A stretch of 64,000 bases of DNA from Flavobacterium fryxellicola (GCF_900143245.1 NZ_FRDK01000003.1:62001-126000), one strand, 5' to 3'; counted from the stretch's first letter, positions 27,909 through 37,907 are shown. Made by a program: numbers and translations. The notes: a model not told the origin generated them from the letters alone.

Positions 27909-28688
27909 TTAGAAATCTTTTTCAATTACAGTATATTTATTTTCTAAAATCTCTTTTAAAACTTTGGAATTGATATTGGTATAAAAAATAGGCTCGGTTT
28001 TTTCGGCCGAAGAAAAACCTATTCTTTCAGCTAATATTTTTTGAGTCTGTTTGGCAACTGCCTGACCGGAATCAATAATTTGAATGTGCTCGGGGAGTAT
28101 TTTTTTTATTTGAGGTATAAGGTAGGGAAAATGACTGCATCCTAGCACTAAATAATCTATGTTGGCTTTGATCATTGGAGTAAGATACGAATGCAATAAT
28201 TGAGTCATTTCTGGTGAATTGATTTCGCCGTTTTCAATAAGTTGGACTAATCCATGACCCACTTGTTCAATTATTTGAGTATCTTGATATTTCGCTATCG
28301 TTTTATGAAAAAGTTCACTATTTAAAGTGCCTTGTGTTGCTAGTATCCCTATAATTTGTGTTTTAGAATTTGTAACTGCCGGTTTTATAGCGGGCTCAAT
28401 TCCAATGAAAGGAACATCATATTTCAATCTTAACTCTTGAATGGCGTTAGTTGTGGCAGTATTACATGCCACTACAATTAATTTGCAATTCATTTCTAGC
28501 AGAAATTCTGTGTTTTTCATGCTCAATGCAATTATTTCCTCTTTGGATTTTTGTCCGTAAGGAGCATTTTTACTATCTGCTAGATAAATAGTTTTTTCGT
28601 TAGGAAGCAATTGATGTATTGCTGACCAAATAGAAGTACCACCAATACCGGAGTCAAAAATCCCTATGGGTTGATTGTTGCTGTTCAT
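27909..28688 (-). CDS. murI: Glutamate racemase
   Basis: MurI makes D-glutamate for peptidoglycan. 259 residues, with the IGIFDSGIGGTSIW opening, catalytic C75 in VVACNTATTNA and the second catalytic cysteine in LVLGCSHFPYL (about C184). It is last on the minus strand after the envelope run, but a strong hairpin separates it from the ompH genes, so it may be expressed by read-through or its own promoter. Confidence 0.97.
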   Translation of the reverse strand: MNSNNQPIGIFDSGIGGTSIWSAIHQLLPNEKTIYLADSKNAPYGQKSKEEIIALSMKNTEFLLEMNCKLIVVACNTATTNAIQELRLKYDVPFIGIEPAIKPAVTNSKTQIIGILATQGTLNSELFHKTIAKYQDTQIIEQVGHGLVQLIENGEINSPEMTQLLHSYLTPMIKANIDYLVLGCSHFPYLIPQIKKILPEHIQIIDSGQAVAKQTQKILAERIGFSSAEKTEPIFYTNINSKVLKEILENKYTVIEKDF

Positions 28689-28740
28689 AGTAACAAAGTT
28701 ACATGCTTCGATTTAGAATTCCTACGATTTAATTTAAACA

Positions 28741-28778
28741 AAAAACTGCTCAACCTGATAAGAGATTGAGCAGTTTTT
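28741..28778 (-). terminator. Bidirectional-type terminator between ompH and murI
   Basis: Thirteen-base stem (28741-28753 with 28766-28778, AAAAACTGCTCAA and its complement), 12-base loop, A and T tracts at the two ends. It ends the uppS-bamA-ompH run. Confidence 0.85.
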
Positions 28779-28796
28779 ATACGATAAATAATTCTT

Positions 28797-29297
28797 TTAG
28801 AAACCTAAGTCTTTTTTTACATCCATAGTCAAGTTTGGACCATCTGCAAGTAAAAGTGAAGAACCGTCTAGTACATATTGGAACCCTTTTGCTTTACCCA
28901 CTTTTTGGATTGAAGCTCTTACTTTTTCCATTAATGGTTTTACAATATCAGATTCTTTTTGTTGCAATTCTTTTTGAGCATTATCTCTGTAGTCAACAAT
29001 TCTTTTTTGCATATCCTGCACTTCTTTAGAACGCTCACCATTTACAGCTTCAGTTACTGTTGCAGCTTCTGCTTCGTATTTTTTTAATTTTCCTTGGTAT
29101 TCTTCAACCATTTTTTTGTAATCAGCATCGTAAGTAGTACTCAATTTATCTAATTGTTTTTGAGCGTCTAACATTGCCGGCATTTTTGTCATAATTTCAC
29201 TTACATCAACGTGTGCTGTCTTTGCTTGTGCATTCATTGTTTGATTTGCTCCTAACATTAAAATTGCAGCAATTAGTAGAGTTTTGATTTGTTTCAT
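28797..29297 (-). CDS. OmpH/Skp-family periplasmic chaperone (short copy)
   Basis: 166 residues with signal peptide (cut near NAQA) and a Skp-like coiled-coil body: HVDVSEIMTKMPAMLDAQKQLDKL, a long charged helical hairpin, and a C-terminal strand region KGFQYVLDGSSLLLADG. Skp chaperones guard unfolded outer-membrane proteins on their way to BamA, which is encoded just upstream in the same run. The two OmpH copies are adjacent. Confidence 0.93.
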   Translation of the reverse strand: MKQIKTLLIAAILMLGANQTMNAQAKTAHVDVSEIMTKMPAMLDAQKQLDKLSTTYDADYKKMVEEYQGKLKKYEAEAATVTEAVNGERSKEVQDMQKRIVDYRDNAQKELQQKESDIVKPLMEKVRASIQKVGKAKGFQYVLDGSSLLLADGPNLTMDVKKDLGF

Positions 29298-29318
29298 CGT
29301 TTTTAAAATATTAAGTAA

Positions 29319-30329
29319 TTAATTATTGTTTGTATTTTCTTTTAATTTTTCTTGTTGCGCTTTTTTAAGTGCTTCTCTATCTTCTAGTATTTTTTGTCTT
29401 CTTTCTTCTAATGCCTTTTTGCGATCTTCAAAGACTTTTTTGCGTTCTTCCAGTAATTTTGCCCTTGCATCCGCTTGTTTTTGTTTTGCCTGATCAGCAG
29501 CTTCTTTGGTTGAATCAACTCCAGTTGAGGTTGCCGCATTTCCTTCTTTAAGTACATTTGCAGAAACCGTGCCATTTTTTTTAGCCTCTCTGTCAGCTTG
29601 AATTTGTTTCCTTTTGTCGTCAAATTCTTTTTTCTTTTGTTCTTGTAGCGCTTTGCGATCTTCGAGTACTTTTTCTCGTGCAGCTTTTTTCTCATCTAAG
29701 AGTTTTTGTCTGTCAGCTAGAGCGGGATTGCTATCTAATGCATCTTCTTTAAGCTCTCTGGCTTCCGTCTCTTTTTGTTGTTTTTTAGTTAGCTGTTCTC
29801 TTTTTTCAGTACGGTTTAATACCCGCAGGACCTGCTCGCTAATGTCAAATCTTCTGGCTGCGAATAGCATCGTCAAGTCTGAGGCTTTATCAAATATAAA
29901 GTCGTATTTGAGACGCTCCGCAATATCTTGAACTGCGGTAAATACTTGGTCTTGTATTGGTTTTACCAGAACAGATTTTTGTAGTATCAAATCGCCATTG
30001 GCACCAAATCTTTTTTGCTGGTATTCTAAATTTTCGTTCTCGAGGAAACTAATCTCTGTTTCTCTTTCATCGATTAATTCCTTTGTGAGTAATGCTTTTT
30101 CTGCTTTTAAAGCCTCTTTTAGTTTATTGATTTCAATTTTTTTAGTGTCAATTTCCAGTTTCCATTTTTGCGCTTTTTGTTCCAATTGGATCTTTGCTTC
30201 CGTATAATCAGGTACATTTTGTAAAATGTATTCCATATCAATGTAGCCCAGTTTATTTCCTCTGGCTTGCCCTTCCATTGTTTGCACAGCAATGAAGGCT
30301 AAAAATAGACATAAAAATTGTTTTGTCAT
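29319..30329 (-). CDS. OmpH/Skp-family periplasmic chaperone (long copy with Lys/Glu-rich tail)
   Basis: 336 residues: signal peptide, Skp-like core (GYIDMEYILQNVPDYTEAKIQLEQ, then AERLKYDFIFDKASDLTMLF at about 135-155), and a C-terminal extension of about 165 residues made of highly charged coiled coil (repeats like LLEERKKVFEDRKKALEERRQ). The tail is unusual for Skp but common in the long flavobacterial copy. It lies between bamA and the short copy. Confidence 0.92.
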   Translation of the reverse strand: MTKQFLCLFLAFIAVQTMEGQARGNKLGYIDMEYILQNVPDYTEAKIQLEQKAQKWKLEIDTKKIEINKLKEALKAEKALLTKELIDERETEISFLENENLEYQQKRFGANGDLILQKSVLVKPIQDQVFTAVQDIAERLKYDFIFDKASDLTMLFAARRFDISEQVLRVLNRTEKREQLTKKQQKETEARELKEDALDSNPALADRQKLLDEKKAAREKVLEDRKALQEQKKKEFDDKRKQIQADREAKKNGTVSANVLKEGNAATSTGVDSTKEAADQAKQKQADARAKLLEERKKVFEDRKKALEERRQKILEDREALKKAQQEKLKENTNNN

Positions 30330-30365
30330 AACGGTTTTCTATTAGAAATTGTAAACCAATTTTTT

Positions 30366-33020
30366 TTAGAATTGTTGTCCAATGATAAAATGAGTTTCCC
30401 ATCCATTCGCTTTCGCTTGTCCTGGTAACGCATCAAAACCATGTCCAAAATCAATTCCCAATAAACCAAATGCTGGCATAAATACACGCAACCCAACTCC
30501 AGCGGAACGATTTAAGGCAAAAGGATTATAGCTTTTGAAATCTGCAAAAGCGGAACCTGCTTCCATAAATGCTAATGCGTAGATCGATGCAGAAGATTTT
30601 AAGGTTATAGGATAACGCAATTCCATTGAAAATTTATTAAAAACAGTACCTCCAATTTGTTCTCCGGCACGATTTGTAGGTGTCAAAGAGTTATTAGGAT
30701 ATCCTCTTAATTGGATATTCTCTCTACCGTCCATTTGAAAGTTAGCCAATCCATCACCACCTAGAAAGAATCTTTCAAATGGCACAGCACCTCTATTTTG
30801 ATCGTATGCGCCAAGGAAACCAAACTCGGTCAATGTTCTAAGTACTAATTTACCATAAATTTTGGTGTACCAATCTGCCTTGAATTTTATTTTATAGTAT
30901 TCTAGCCAATTAAATCGTTTTTGATCGACTTTACTAACATCCGCAGCTGCTAGTCTGAAGTCCGTTACCTTATTTCCATTGATGTCAATATAGTCACCTA
31001 TGCTAACGATGTTTCCATTTGCATCAGGTACATTTTGTCGATCGACAGTGTTTTTTAATTTGTATTCTTCCTGATCTCCTAGTGTTGCGTAATCCACTCC
31101 ATTAAACAAGGAATAAGGAGGAGTTACTTTTGCTGAAAGACTGAATTCTGAACCGTATGTTGGAAATATTGGATTCACACCTTTACTGCTTCTTGTAAGT
31201 CCCACAGTATAGGCAAGGTTTCTAGAAGTCCCATTTCCAAAGGTAAATAACCCGGTGTTGTAATTGTTTAACGCATAATATTGGTAGCTCACGGACTGAG
31301 ACAATACGAAATAATCATCTGGTACAGTAAGTCTTTTAGCCAAACCTACCGATAAGGTTAGGATGTCAAAACTTTTCGTTTTATCCGCTCTTTGGGTTAC
31401 AAAATTATTTAAAAACTGTTTACTATAAGATAGTGATGTGCTAAAGGAAACTGGTTTTTTACCTCCAAACCATGGTTCTGAAAACGATACACTATAGGTT
31501 TGAAAAAACGTACTCGCTTGTAAACGCAAGGACACTTTTTGACCGTCTCCCATAGGAAGTGGTTTATAGGCCTCTTTGTTGAGCAAATTTCTAGCTGAAA
31601 AGTTGTTAAATGACAGTCCAAGTGTACCAATGAAACCGCCACCGCCATAACCTCCTTGTAGTTCAATTTGGCTGGAACCTTTCTCAACAAGATTGTATTC
31701 AATGTCTACAGTTCCTGCTCCAGAATCTACATTTTTGAATTTAGGATCAATCGCTTCTGGATCAAAAAATCCTAATTGTCCTATTTCTCGAATGGTCCTT
31801 ACTAGTTCATCTTTACTGTATTTTTCTCCTGGTTTTGTTCTTAACTCTCTGTAAATTACGCGGTCATTTGTCTTGTCATTACCTACTACTGTGATTTTAT
31901 TGAAATAAGCAATTGGACCTTCCGTGATTCGGATTTCAAAATCAATAGTATCGTTTGCTGTTTTTACTTCAACAGCATTTACATTTGAAAATAAATAACC
32001 ACTGTTTTGGTATAAATTAGTAATATCCTCTGCGTCTGGTTTAGACTTATCTGCAATTCTTTTTTCCAAAAGCACGCCATTGTAAGTGTCTCCTTTATTT
32101 ACGCCTAATATTCGACTTAATCCTTGATCAGTGTAAACGGTATTTCCTAAAAATTTAATTTCTCCAAAATAATATTTGTTTCCTTCTTCTAGATTTATTG
32201 TAATGTTCAATGCATTTTTATTTTTGTCAAAAGAAACAGAATCTGAAATTATTCGAGCATCTCTATATCCTTTTTCTTTATAGGAAGCAATTACTTTTTC
32301 TAAATCGGCTTTGTATTTGTCTTTTATAAATTTAGATGCTTTTAAGAGTCGGATCGGATTTTTTTGTTTTGTATCCTTCATTGCTTTGCGCAATTTTTTA
32401 TCGGATATTTTTGTGTTCCCAACAAAATCAATGCTCTGGATTTTTACTTTTTGACCTTTATCAATGGTAACAAGCATGTTCACTTGGTTTGCCGTAGCAG
32501 TATCTTTTACAGTATTGATGTTTACTTTTGTATTGTAGTAACCGTCTTTCTTGTACTTGTTTTCGATGTAGTTTTTAGTGGTAGTAACTAAGTTTTCATT
32601 GACTACTTTTCCTTTGGTCAATGAATTATCTTTGATTAAACCTTCGGTTTTTGTTTTCTTTACGCCAACAAATTTTACCTGATTTAATTTGGGTAATTCG
32701 ATGATGTTTAGGTCAAGATAAATACTGTCATTTTGTATTTTATTGACATAAAAGGAGATTTCGTCAAAGAGACCTAATTTTCCTAATTTTTTAATAGCAG
32801 CGCTAATTTCTTCACCTGGAATTGTAATTTCCTGTCCTTTTTGCAAACCAGAAAAAGTCACCACAGTTTGAGAGTTAAAACTGATATCGCCAACTACAGC
32901 TACATCTGCTAGAATGTATTTTTTACCCTGATCAAAAGGAACTCTTTCTTGTGCTTTAACTTGTGTAAAACTTCCAAAAATCAAAACGGTAAGGGCTATT
33001 TTTATGCTTTTATTTAACAC
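30366..33020 (-). CDS. bamA: Outer-membrane protein assembly factor BamA
   Basis: BamA is the Omp85 barrel that folds outer-membrane proteins. N-terminal signal peptide, five POTRA repeats (about 30-430) and a C-terminal 16-strand barrel containing the VGLRVFMPAFGLLGIDFGHGF end region and a terminal IIGQQF. The frame stays open into uppS, with an ATG at 33095 that would overlap uppS by 68 bases. I chose GTG at 33020, seven bases after the uppS stop, because the signal peptide (LNKSIKIALTVLIFGSFTQVKAQ) starts there; this gives 884 residues. It is part of the uppS-bamA-ompH-ompH operon. Confidence 0.95.
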   Translation of the reverse strand: MLNKSIKIALTVLIFGSFTQVKAQERVPFDQGKKYILADVAVVGDISFNSQTVVTFSGLQKGQEITIPGEEISAAIKKLGKLGLFDEISFYVNKIQNDSIYLDLNIIELPKLNQVKFVGVKKTKTEGLIKDNSLTKGKVVNENLVTTTKNYIENKYKKDGYYNTKVNINTVKDTATANQVNMLVTIDKGQKVKIQSIDFVGNTKISDKKLRKAMKDTKQKNPIRLLKASKFIKDKYKADLEKVIASYKEKGYRDARIISDSVSFDKNKNALNITINLEEGNKYYFGEIKFLGNTVYTDQGLSRILGVNKGDTYNGVLLEKRIADKSKPDAEDITNLYQNSGYLFSNVNAVEVKTANDTIDFEIRITEGPIAYFNKITVVGNDKTNDRVIYRELRTKPGEKYSKDELVRTIREIGQLGFFDPEAIDPKFKNVDSGAGTVDIEYNLVEKGSSQIELQGGYGGGGFIGTLGLSFNNFSARNLLNKEAYKPLPMGDGQKVSLRLQASTFFQTYSVSFSEPWFGGKKPVSFSTSLSYSKQFLNNFVTQRADKTKSFDILTLSVGLAKRLTVPDDYFVLSQSVSYQYYALNNYNTGLFTFGNGTSRNLAYTVGLTRSSKGVNPIFPTYGSEFSLSAKVTPPYSLFNGVDYATLGDQEEYKLKNTVDRQNVPDANGNIVSIGDYIDINGNKVTDFRLAAADVSKVDQKRFNWLEYYKIKFKADWYTKIYGKLVLRTLTEFGFLGAYDQNRGAVPFERFFLGGDGLANFQMDGRENIQLRGYPNNSLTPTNRAGEQIGGTVFNKFSMELRYPITLKSSASIYALAFMEAGSAFADFKSYNPFALNRSAGVGLRVFMPAFGLLGIDFGHGFDALPGQAKANGWETHFIIGQQF

Positions 33021-33027
33021 TAAAAAA

Positions 33028-33768
33028 TTATTTAATTTGTTCACTTGTTTTTCCAAATCTACGTTCTCTTTTTTGATAACTAATGATAGCCTCATATAAA
33101 TCTTGTTCTTTAAAGTCTGGCCACAATATATCAGTAAAATACAATTCTGCATAGGCAATCTGCCATAACAAAAAGTTACTTATCCTATGTTCTCCACTTG
33201 TTCGTATTAATAAATCTACGTCCGGTAAATTTTGCGTGTAAAGATGCTCATTAATAATGGAATCGTCAATAGCGTCTATTGAAATTATATTATTTTTAAC
33301 TTTACTACATATATTTCTTACCGCTGCGACTAATTCTTCCCTGGAACCGTAGCTTAACGCCAAGGTTAGCGTCATTTTTGTGTTACTACTTGTTTTGTCA
33401 ATTACATCAAGAAGTTCTTTTTGAGCAGATTTAGGTAATTTGTCAATATTTCCAATAGCATTTAGCTTGATGTTGTTTTTTTGCAATGTGGTGAGTTCTT
33501 TTTTCAACGAGTTGATCAACACTTTCATTAAGGTGTCAACCTCTAGTTTTGGCCTGTTCCAATTTTCGGTTGAGAAGGCATATAAAGTAAGGAATTCGAT
33601 GCCTAGCTTGGCACTAGCCTCAATGATTACTTTCACTGATTTTGTTCCGCTTTCATGACCTAAAGCTCGCAAAAGTCCTTGCTGTTTTGCCCAACGCCCA
33701 TTTCCATCCATGATGATGGCCAGGTGTTTTGGCAGTTTTGCCACGTCGATATTCTGTAGTAAATTCAT
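33028..33768 (-). CDS. uppS: Isoprenyl transferase / undecaprenyl diphosphate synthase
   Basis: UppS condenses isopentenyl diphosphate onto farnesyl diphosphate to make the C55 lipid carrier for cell-wall synthesis. 246 residues from the ATG at 33768, which follows an AAAGAG purine run; an upstream in-frame ATG would start inside the DUF6089 gene. The catalytic Asp is D21 in IIMDGNGRWAKQQG; the LTLYAFSTENW and SYGSREELVAA segments and the C-terminal LLIRTSGEHRISNFLLWQ are diagnostic. Confidence 0.97.
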   Translation of the reverse strand: MNLLQNIDVAKLPKHLAIIMDGNGRWAKQQGLLRALGHESGTKSVKVIIEASAKLGIEFLTLYAFSTENWNRPKLEVDTLMKVLINSLKKELTTLQKNNIKLNAIGNIDKLPKSAQKELLDVIDKTSSNTKMTLTLALSYGSREELVAAVRNICSKVKNNIISIDAIDDSIINEHLYTQNLPDVDLLIRTSGEHRISNFLLWQIAYAELYFTDILWPDFKEQDLYEAIISYQKRERRFGKTSEQIK

Positions 33769-33772
33769 CTCT

Positions 33773-34447
33773 TTATTCTGCACAATAACAGGGTTTTTGG
33801 CCAAAAGTATACGTTAAAGTAACTCCTGTGAACACATACCAATCATTATTATTTATATTTCCAAAATCTTGATTATAACTTCCATCTATAGTGTCTGTCA
33901 AAGTATATCTTGCTCCGGTTTCTAATGCTACTATAAAATGGGGTGATATGTTTGACTTGATTCCTACAATCATTGGTATAGCTACTGATTTCCTTCGTTC
34001 CGATCTGCCTTTAACCGAATTTCCTGTTTGAGTATCGGTCAAGGTATATCTTGTTAGAAAATAACTTAAGCCAGAGAACACATAAGGAGTGATTTTAGCA
34101 CTTGATTCATGAAGGTTGAAGTCAAAAAAATTGAATTCAAGACCTGCAGATACTTCTTTCAGATTGTTTTCAAAACGATACCCTCTTTGATTTCTACCGG
34201 CTTCTTTTGAATCTAAATCGCTTGAAGTGATTTCAGATTGCGTGTAAGAAAATCGATATGCATGTCTCGGACTTTTATTCCATTTATAAAGAACTCCAAA
34301 AGCAGGTTCATTAGGTGAGAGGTAAGTTGTAGGACCCACATCTCCAATATAATTACTTCCGCCTAGAAAACCACCAATCTCATGAATCTGAGCTCGGGCG
34401 CCCATTATTGAGAATAAGCAAATAAATAAATAAAAAATCTTGTTCAT
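33773..34447 (-). CDS. DUF6089-type outer-membrane beta-barrel protein
   Basis: 224 residues from the ATG at 34447, where the signal peptide (MNKIFYLFICLFSIMGARAQ) begins; an in-frame ATG seven codons earlier is less likely. A small barrel of amphipathic strands with YIGDVGPTTYLSPNEPAFG near the N-terminus. Families of this kind sit before uppS-bamA throughout Flavobacteriaceae, which suggests a link with envelope biogenesis, but no function is known. It ends four bases before the uppS start. Confidence 0.85.
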   Translation of the reverse strand: MNKIFYLFICLFSIMGARAQIHEIGGFLGGSNYIGDVGPTTYLSPNEPAFGVLYKWNKSPRHAYRFSYTQSEITSSDLDSKEAGRNQRGYRFENNLKEVSAGLEFNFFDFNLHESSAKITPYVFSGLSYFLTRYTLTDTQTGNSVKGRSERRKSVAIPMIVGIKSNISPHFIVALETGARYTLTDTIDGSYNQDFGNINNNDWYVFTGVTLTYTFGQKPCYCAE

Positions 34448-34614
34448 TAAATCAAAAATTGCGTGCAAATATAATAATTATCATTTCGTTTCAATACCCA
34501 TTCTGCTAAATGTGGTTTTTTTTACTAATTAATGTAGTAACTACCACTAAATATGCATTTGTTTCATTTAAACGGAAAAATTTGATAAAATCGTATGGCT
34601 CTCAAAAAATAGAT

Positions 34615-35499
34615 TTAATTCCGCTTGTCTTCTCCCCAAAGTAATTTATTGCGTAAGGTTTTTAAAAAAGTTTCTTCTGGAATTTCAACCATATTTATTT
34701 GAAAAGGAGTTTTCTTTAAGGTTAGTATGGATTCATTTTTTACAGAGGTGACTCTGGAATCTAAAGAAACTAAATAGTTTTCTTCTCGTCCTGTAACTTT
34801 CAATCGAATTTCAGTTTCATCAGGTACTACCAGTGGTCTCGCGGTTAAATTATGTGGCGCTATAGGTGTTATAACTAAGCTTTTCACGTCAGGAGTCAAA
34901 ATGGGGCCGCCACAACTCAAAGAATACCCTGTAGAACCAGTGGGAGTCGATATGATTAAACCATCTGCCCAATACGAGTTCAAATATTCATCATTCAAAT
35001 AGGTGTCAATCGTAATCATGGAGGTAGTGTCTTTCCTACTAACCGTAATTTCGTTCATTGCAAAATTGATTTCTTCAATGGATTCATTTGGTGGCGAACA
35101 AGTTAAACTCAATAAGGCTCTTTTAGATATAGTGTATTTTTTATCTATTACAAATTGCATAAATTCAGCAATGTTCTCCTTTTGAACGGTTGCCAAGAAT
35201 CCTAATCTTCCAGCATTTATTCCTAGAATTGGAACTCCTGAATCCCGCACTAATGTGGCGGCTCTCAAAATAGTTCCGTCTCCTCCTATGCTAATAAGCA
35301 TATCAAAACTGGAGTCGATTTCCGTGTGGGAACTGAACGTTTTATATTTTTTTTCGACAATCTTTCGTTTATTAAGCATCAACAAAAAATGAGACTCGAT
35401 AATCATCTCTACCTTATTTTTATTGAAAAAAACAAAGATGTCGTTTATAATGGGTTCGGTACTATTTTGATAATATTGGCCGTAGATAGCTACTTTCAT
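34615..35499 (-). CDS. nadK: NAD kinase
   Basis: NadK phosphorylates NAD to NADP. 294 residues; the catalytic GGDGT is at 72-76, and the second conserved region (ISTPTGSTGYSLSCGGPI) is present, along with TPIAPHNLTARPLVVPD near residue 220. Cytosolic. It lies between the CBS gene and the DUF6089 gene on the minus strand. Confidence 0.97.
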   Translation of the reverse strand: MKVAIYGQYYQNSTEPIINDIFVFFNKNKVEMIIESHFLLMLNKRKIVEKKYKTFSSHTEIDSSFDMLISIGGDGTILRAATLVRDSGVPILGINAGRLGFLATVQKENIAEFMQFVIDKKYTISKRALLSLTCSPPNESIEEINFAMNEITVSRKDTTSMITIDTYLNDEYLNSYWADGLIISTPTGSTGYSLSCGGPILTPDVKSLVITPIAPHNLTARPLVVPDETEIRLKVTGREENYLVSLDSRVTSVKNESILTLKKTPFQINMVEIPEETFLKTLRNKLLWGEDKRN

Positions 35500-35577
35500 C
35501 TTTTTATTGAATCGTTTAATGGTGTTGTGTTTGTTTTGACATGTAACGGACTAAACCAATAATCAGTTAAATGAGGA

Positions 35578-36237
35578 CTATATATTAAGGTATTTGTCTA
35601 AATATTCAGAACGTTCCTTTAAATTACTGATGTAGCTGTCTTCCTGATGCTCCGAGATGATTTCATAATCGTATCTTCTAAAAGTTTGGATTATTTCGTT
35701 CATTGCGCCCAACGTTATTTTTAGAGTCACTTCCACGCTTTCCACATCTGCTTCAGAAATGAATAAGCCCAATAGTTTGCCATTATTACTTTCTACAATT
35801 TGGGTAATTTGGCTCATCGAATAATCTAAAATTGGTTTTTTGACCACAATAATGGAGCCTGGTTCCTTTAAGAAAGGGGTTTCGTGAAAAAATTTCAGGA
35901 TGTCTTCTATTTCGTAATAACCTACATAGACATTGTTTTCATCTAAAACAGGAATTAAATTGGTGTGATTTTTTGCAAATACTTCCAAAACATCAAGCCA
36001 GATAGTATTGGTCCTAGCGAAAAAACCTTCAAGTGTAAACCGATAATCAGTCACTTTCTTGTCAGCATCAAAAGTTTCTATATCTTCTCCTGCAATACTC
36101 CCAATATAAATTCCCTCTTCAATTATTGGAAAATGCGAAAAGTGACTGTCGTCAAAAAAGGCCTGAACAGTTGAAATAGTTTCCTGACTGTCAATCGCTT
36201 TAAAATCATTAGTTATATATTCTGTAATTTCTGTCAT
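35578..36237 (-). CDS. CBS-domain protein
   Basis: 219 residues: two CBS domains (about 8-65 and 72-125) that usually bind adenosine nucleotides, then an ACT-like region (about 130-195) with no enzyme domain. It resembles AcuB-like regulatory proteins. Its ligand and target are unknown. It heads the minus-strand nadK-uppS-bamA run and is divergent from pdxJ. Confidence 0.88.
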   Translation of the reverse strand: MTEITEYITNDFKAIDSQETISTVQAFFDDSHFSHFPIIEEGIYIGSIAGEDIETFDADKKVTDYRFTLEGFFARTNTIWLDVLEVFAKNHTNLIPVLDENNVYVGYYEIEDILKFFHETPFLKEPGSIIVVKKPILDYSMSQITQIVESNNGKLLGLFISEADVESVEVTLKITLGAMNEIIQTFRRYDYEIISEHQEDSYISNLKERSEYLDKYLNI

Positions 36238-36303
36238 AAATCAATTGGCAATATTCGATGCAAAATAATCAAAAATAAGCAAAAACTCCTAGATTTTACT
36301 TTG

Positions 36304-36311
36304 TATTTTTG
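36304..36311 (+). promoter_or_regulatory. Candidate -7 box for pdxJ
   Basis: TATTTTTG (TAnnTTTG) 40 bases before the pdxJ ATG, in the divergent gap with the CBS gene. Confidence 0.5.
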
Positions 36312-36351
36312 CTCCAAGTAAATAGTAGTATCTAAATAAAAAGGAGTTTAA

Positions 36352-37065
36352 ATGACAAAGTTAAGTGTAAATATCAATAAAATAGCCACTTTGCGCAATG
36401 CTCGCGGAGGAAATGTACCCAATTTATTAAAAGTAGCCAGCGATATTCAAAAGTTTGGAGCACAAGGAATCACGATTCATCCCCGTCCGGATGAGCGTCA
36501 CATCCGTTATCAAGATGCTCGAGATCTCAAATCCATCGTGTATACGGAATACAATATCGAAGGGAATCCAGAGAAAACTTTCCTAGATCTTGTTTTAGAA
36601 ATAAAACCTACTCAAGTGACTTTGGTGCCAGATGCAATAGATGCTATAACCTCAAATGCCGGTTGGGATACTATCAAGCATGCCGCTTATTTAACCGAAA
36701 TCGTTCAGGAATTCCAGCGTAACGGAATCAGAACCTCTATTTTTGTGGATCCAGTTCTGGAAATGATCGAAGGGGCGAAAAAAATTGGAACCGAAAGAAT
36801 TGAATTGTACACGGAAGCATTTGCACATCAATACAGTTTGGGGAATCAAAACGCAATTTTACCCTACACACAGTCCGCTATTTTGGCTAATGAACTTGGA
36901 CTGGGAATTAACGCTGGACACGATCTTAGTTTAGAGAACATCCAGTTTTTTAAACAAAATATTCCGGGATTACTCGAAGTTTCCATAGGGCATGCGTTAA
37001 TTTCTGAAGCCATTTATCTGGGGCTGGATAATGTGGTAAATATGTATTTGCAAAAACTAAAATAG
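36352..37065 (+). CDS. pdxJ: Pyridoxine 5'-phosphate synthase
   Basis: PdxJ condenses 3-amino-2-oxopropyl phosphate with 1-deoxyxylulose 5-phosphate to form pyridoxine phosphate (vitamin B6 pathway). 237 residues, TIM barrel. LSVNINKIATLRNARGG, the HPRPDERHIRYQD phosphate/active-site region, and NAGHDLSLENI with the C-terminal VSIGHALISEAIYLGL are family signatures. Confidence 0.97.
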   Translation: MTKLSVNINKIATLRNARGGNVPNLLKVASDIQKFGAQGITIHPRPDERHIRYQDARDLKSIVYTEYNIEGNPEKTFLDLVLEIKPTQVTLVPDAIDAITSNAGWDTIKHAAYLTEIVQEFQRNGIRTSIFVDPVLEMIEGAKKIGTERIELYTEAFAHQYSLGNQNAILPYTQSAILANELGLGINAGHDLSLENIQFFKQNIPGLLEVSIGHALISEAIYLGLDNVVNMYLQKLK

Positions 37066-37148
37066 TTTATAAAAAAACGATTTATGAATCTGGATAGACC
37101 TAATTGGAATCAACTATCTATAATCATTAATCTATAATCAAAAATCAA

Positions 37149-37907
37149 ATGTTATATTCAAAGATAGAAGGAACGGGCAAGCCACTTTTAATTCTTCACG
37201 GATTTCTGGGAATGTCGGATAACTGGAAAACACTAGGAACGCAATTTGCTGTTGATTTTCAGGTTCATATTCTTGATTTACGCAATCATGGACGAAGCTT
37301 GCACGCGGGAGACTTTAGTTATGAAATCATGGTTCAGGATGTTGTCGAGTATTGCCAAGGTCATAATTTAGAGAATATTGTTATAGTAGGACATTCCATG
37401 GGCGGGAAGGTAGCGATGCTGCTGGCAACATCACATCCTGAATTAGTAAGTAAATTAATTGTTGCAGATATTGGACCAAAATTTTATCCGCAACACCATC
37501 AGGAAATTCTGGCAGGCCTAAACGCCGTTGATTTTTCAGTAAAACCAAGCCGAAGTGATGTCGAAGCAATCATGTCGCAGTTTATTCCTGATTTTGGAAC
37601 CAGACAATTTTTAATGAAAAGCTTGTATTGGCAAGAGCCAGGACAATTGGCTTTTCGCTTTAATTTAGCCGTTTTTAATACCAAAATGGAAGAAATAGGA
37701 GTTCCGCTGCCAGAGAATGCCATTTTTGATAAACCTACCTTATTCATTCGTGGGGGGAATTCTAGATATATTCTAGATAGCGATTTCGACACTATAAAAC
37801 ATCATTTCCCAGAATCAAGTATCGAAACTATTCCTAAAGTAGGACACTGGCTTCATGCAGAAAACCCCGCTGAATTTTATCAAAAAGTCACTTCCTTTTT
37901 AAAATAA
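37149..37907 (+). CDS. Alpha/beta-fold hydrolase (YbfF-like esterase)
   Basis: 252 residues with oxyanion HGFLG near residue 17, nucleophile S83 in GHSMGGK, and catalytic H233 in KVGHWLHAENP. The overall pattern (LLILHGFLGMSDNW, LDLRNHGRS) fits the YbfF esterase group, which acts on short acyl esters or acyl-CoA. Natural substrate unknown. It follows pdxJ by 83 bases. Confidence 0.9.
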   Translation: MLYSKIEGTGKPLLILHGFLGMSDNWKTLGTQFAVDFQVHILDLRNHGRSLHAGDFSYEIMVQDVVEYCQGHNLENIVIVGHSMGGKVAMLLATSHPELVSKLIVADIGPKFYPQHHQEILAGLNAVDFSVKPSRSDVEAIMSQFIPDFGTRQFLMKSLYWQEPGQLAFRFNLAVFNTKMEEIGVPLPENAIFDKPTLFIRGGNSRYILDSDFDTIKHHFPESSIETIPKVGHWLHAENPAEFYQKVTSFLK

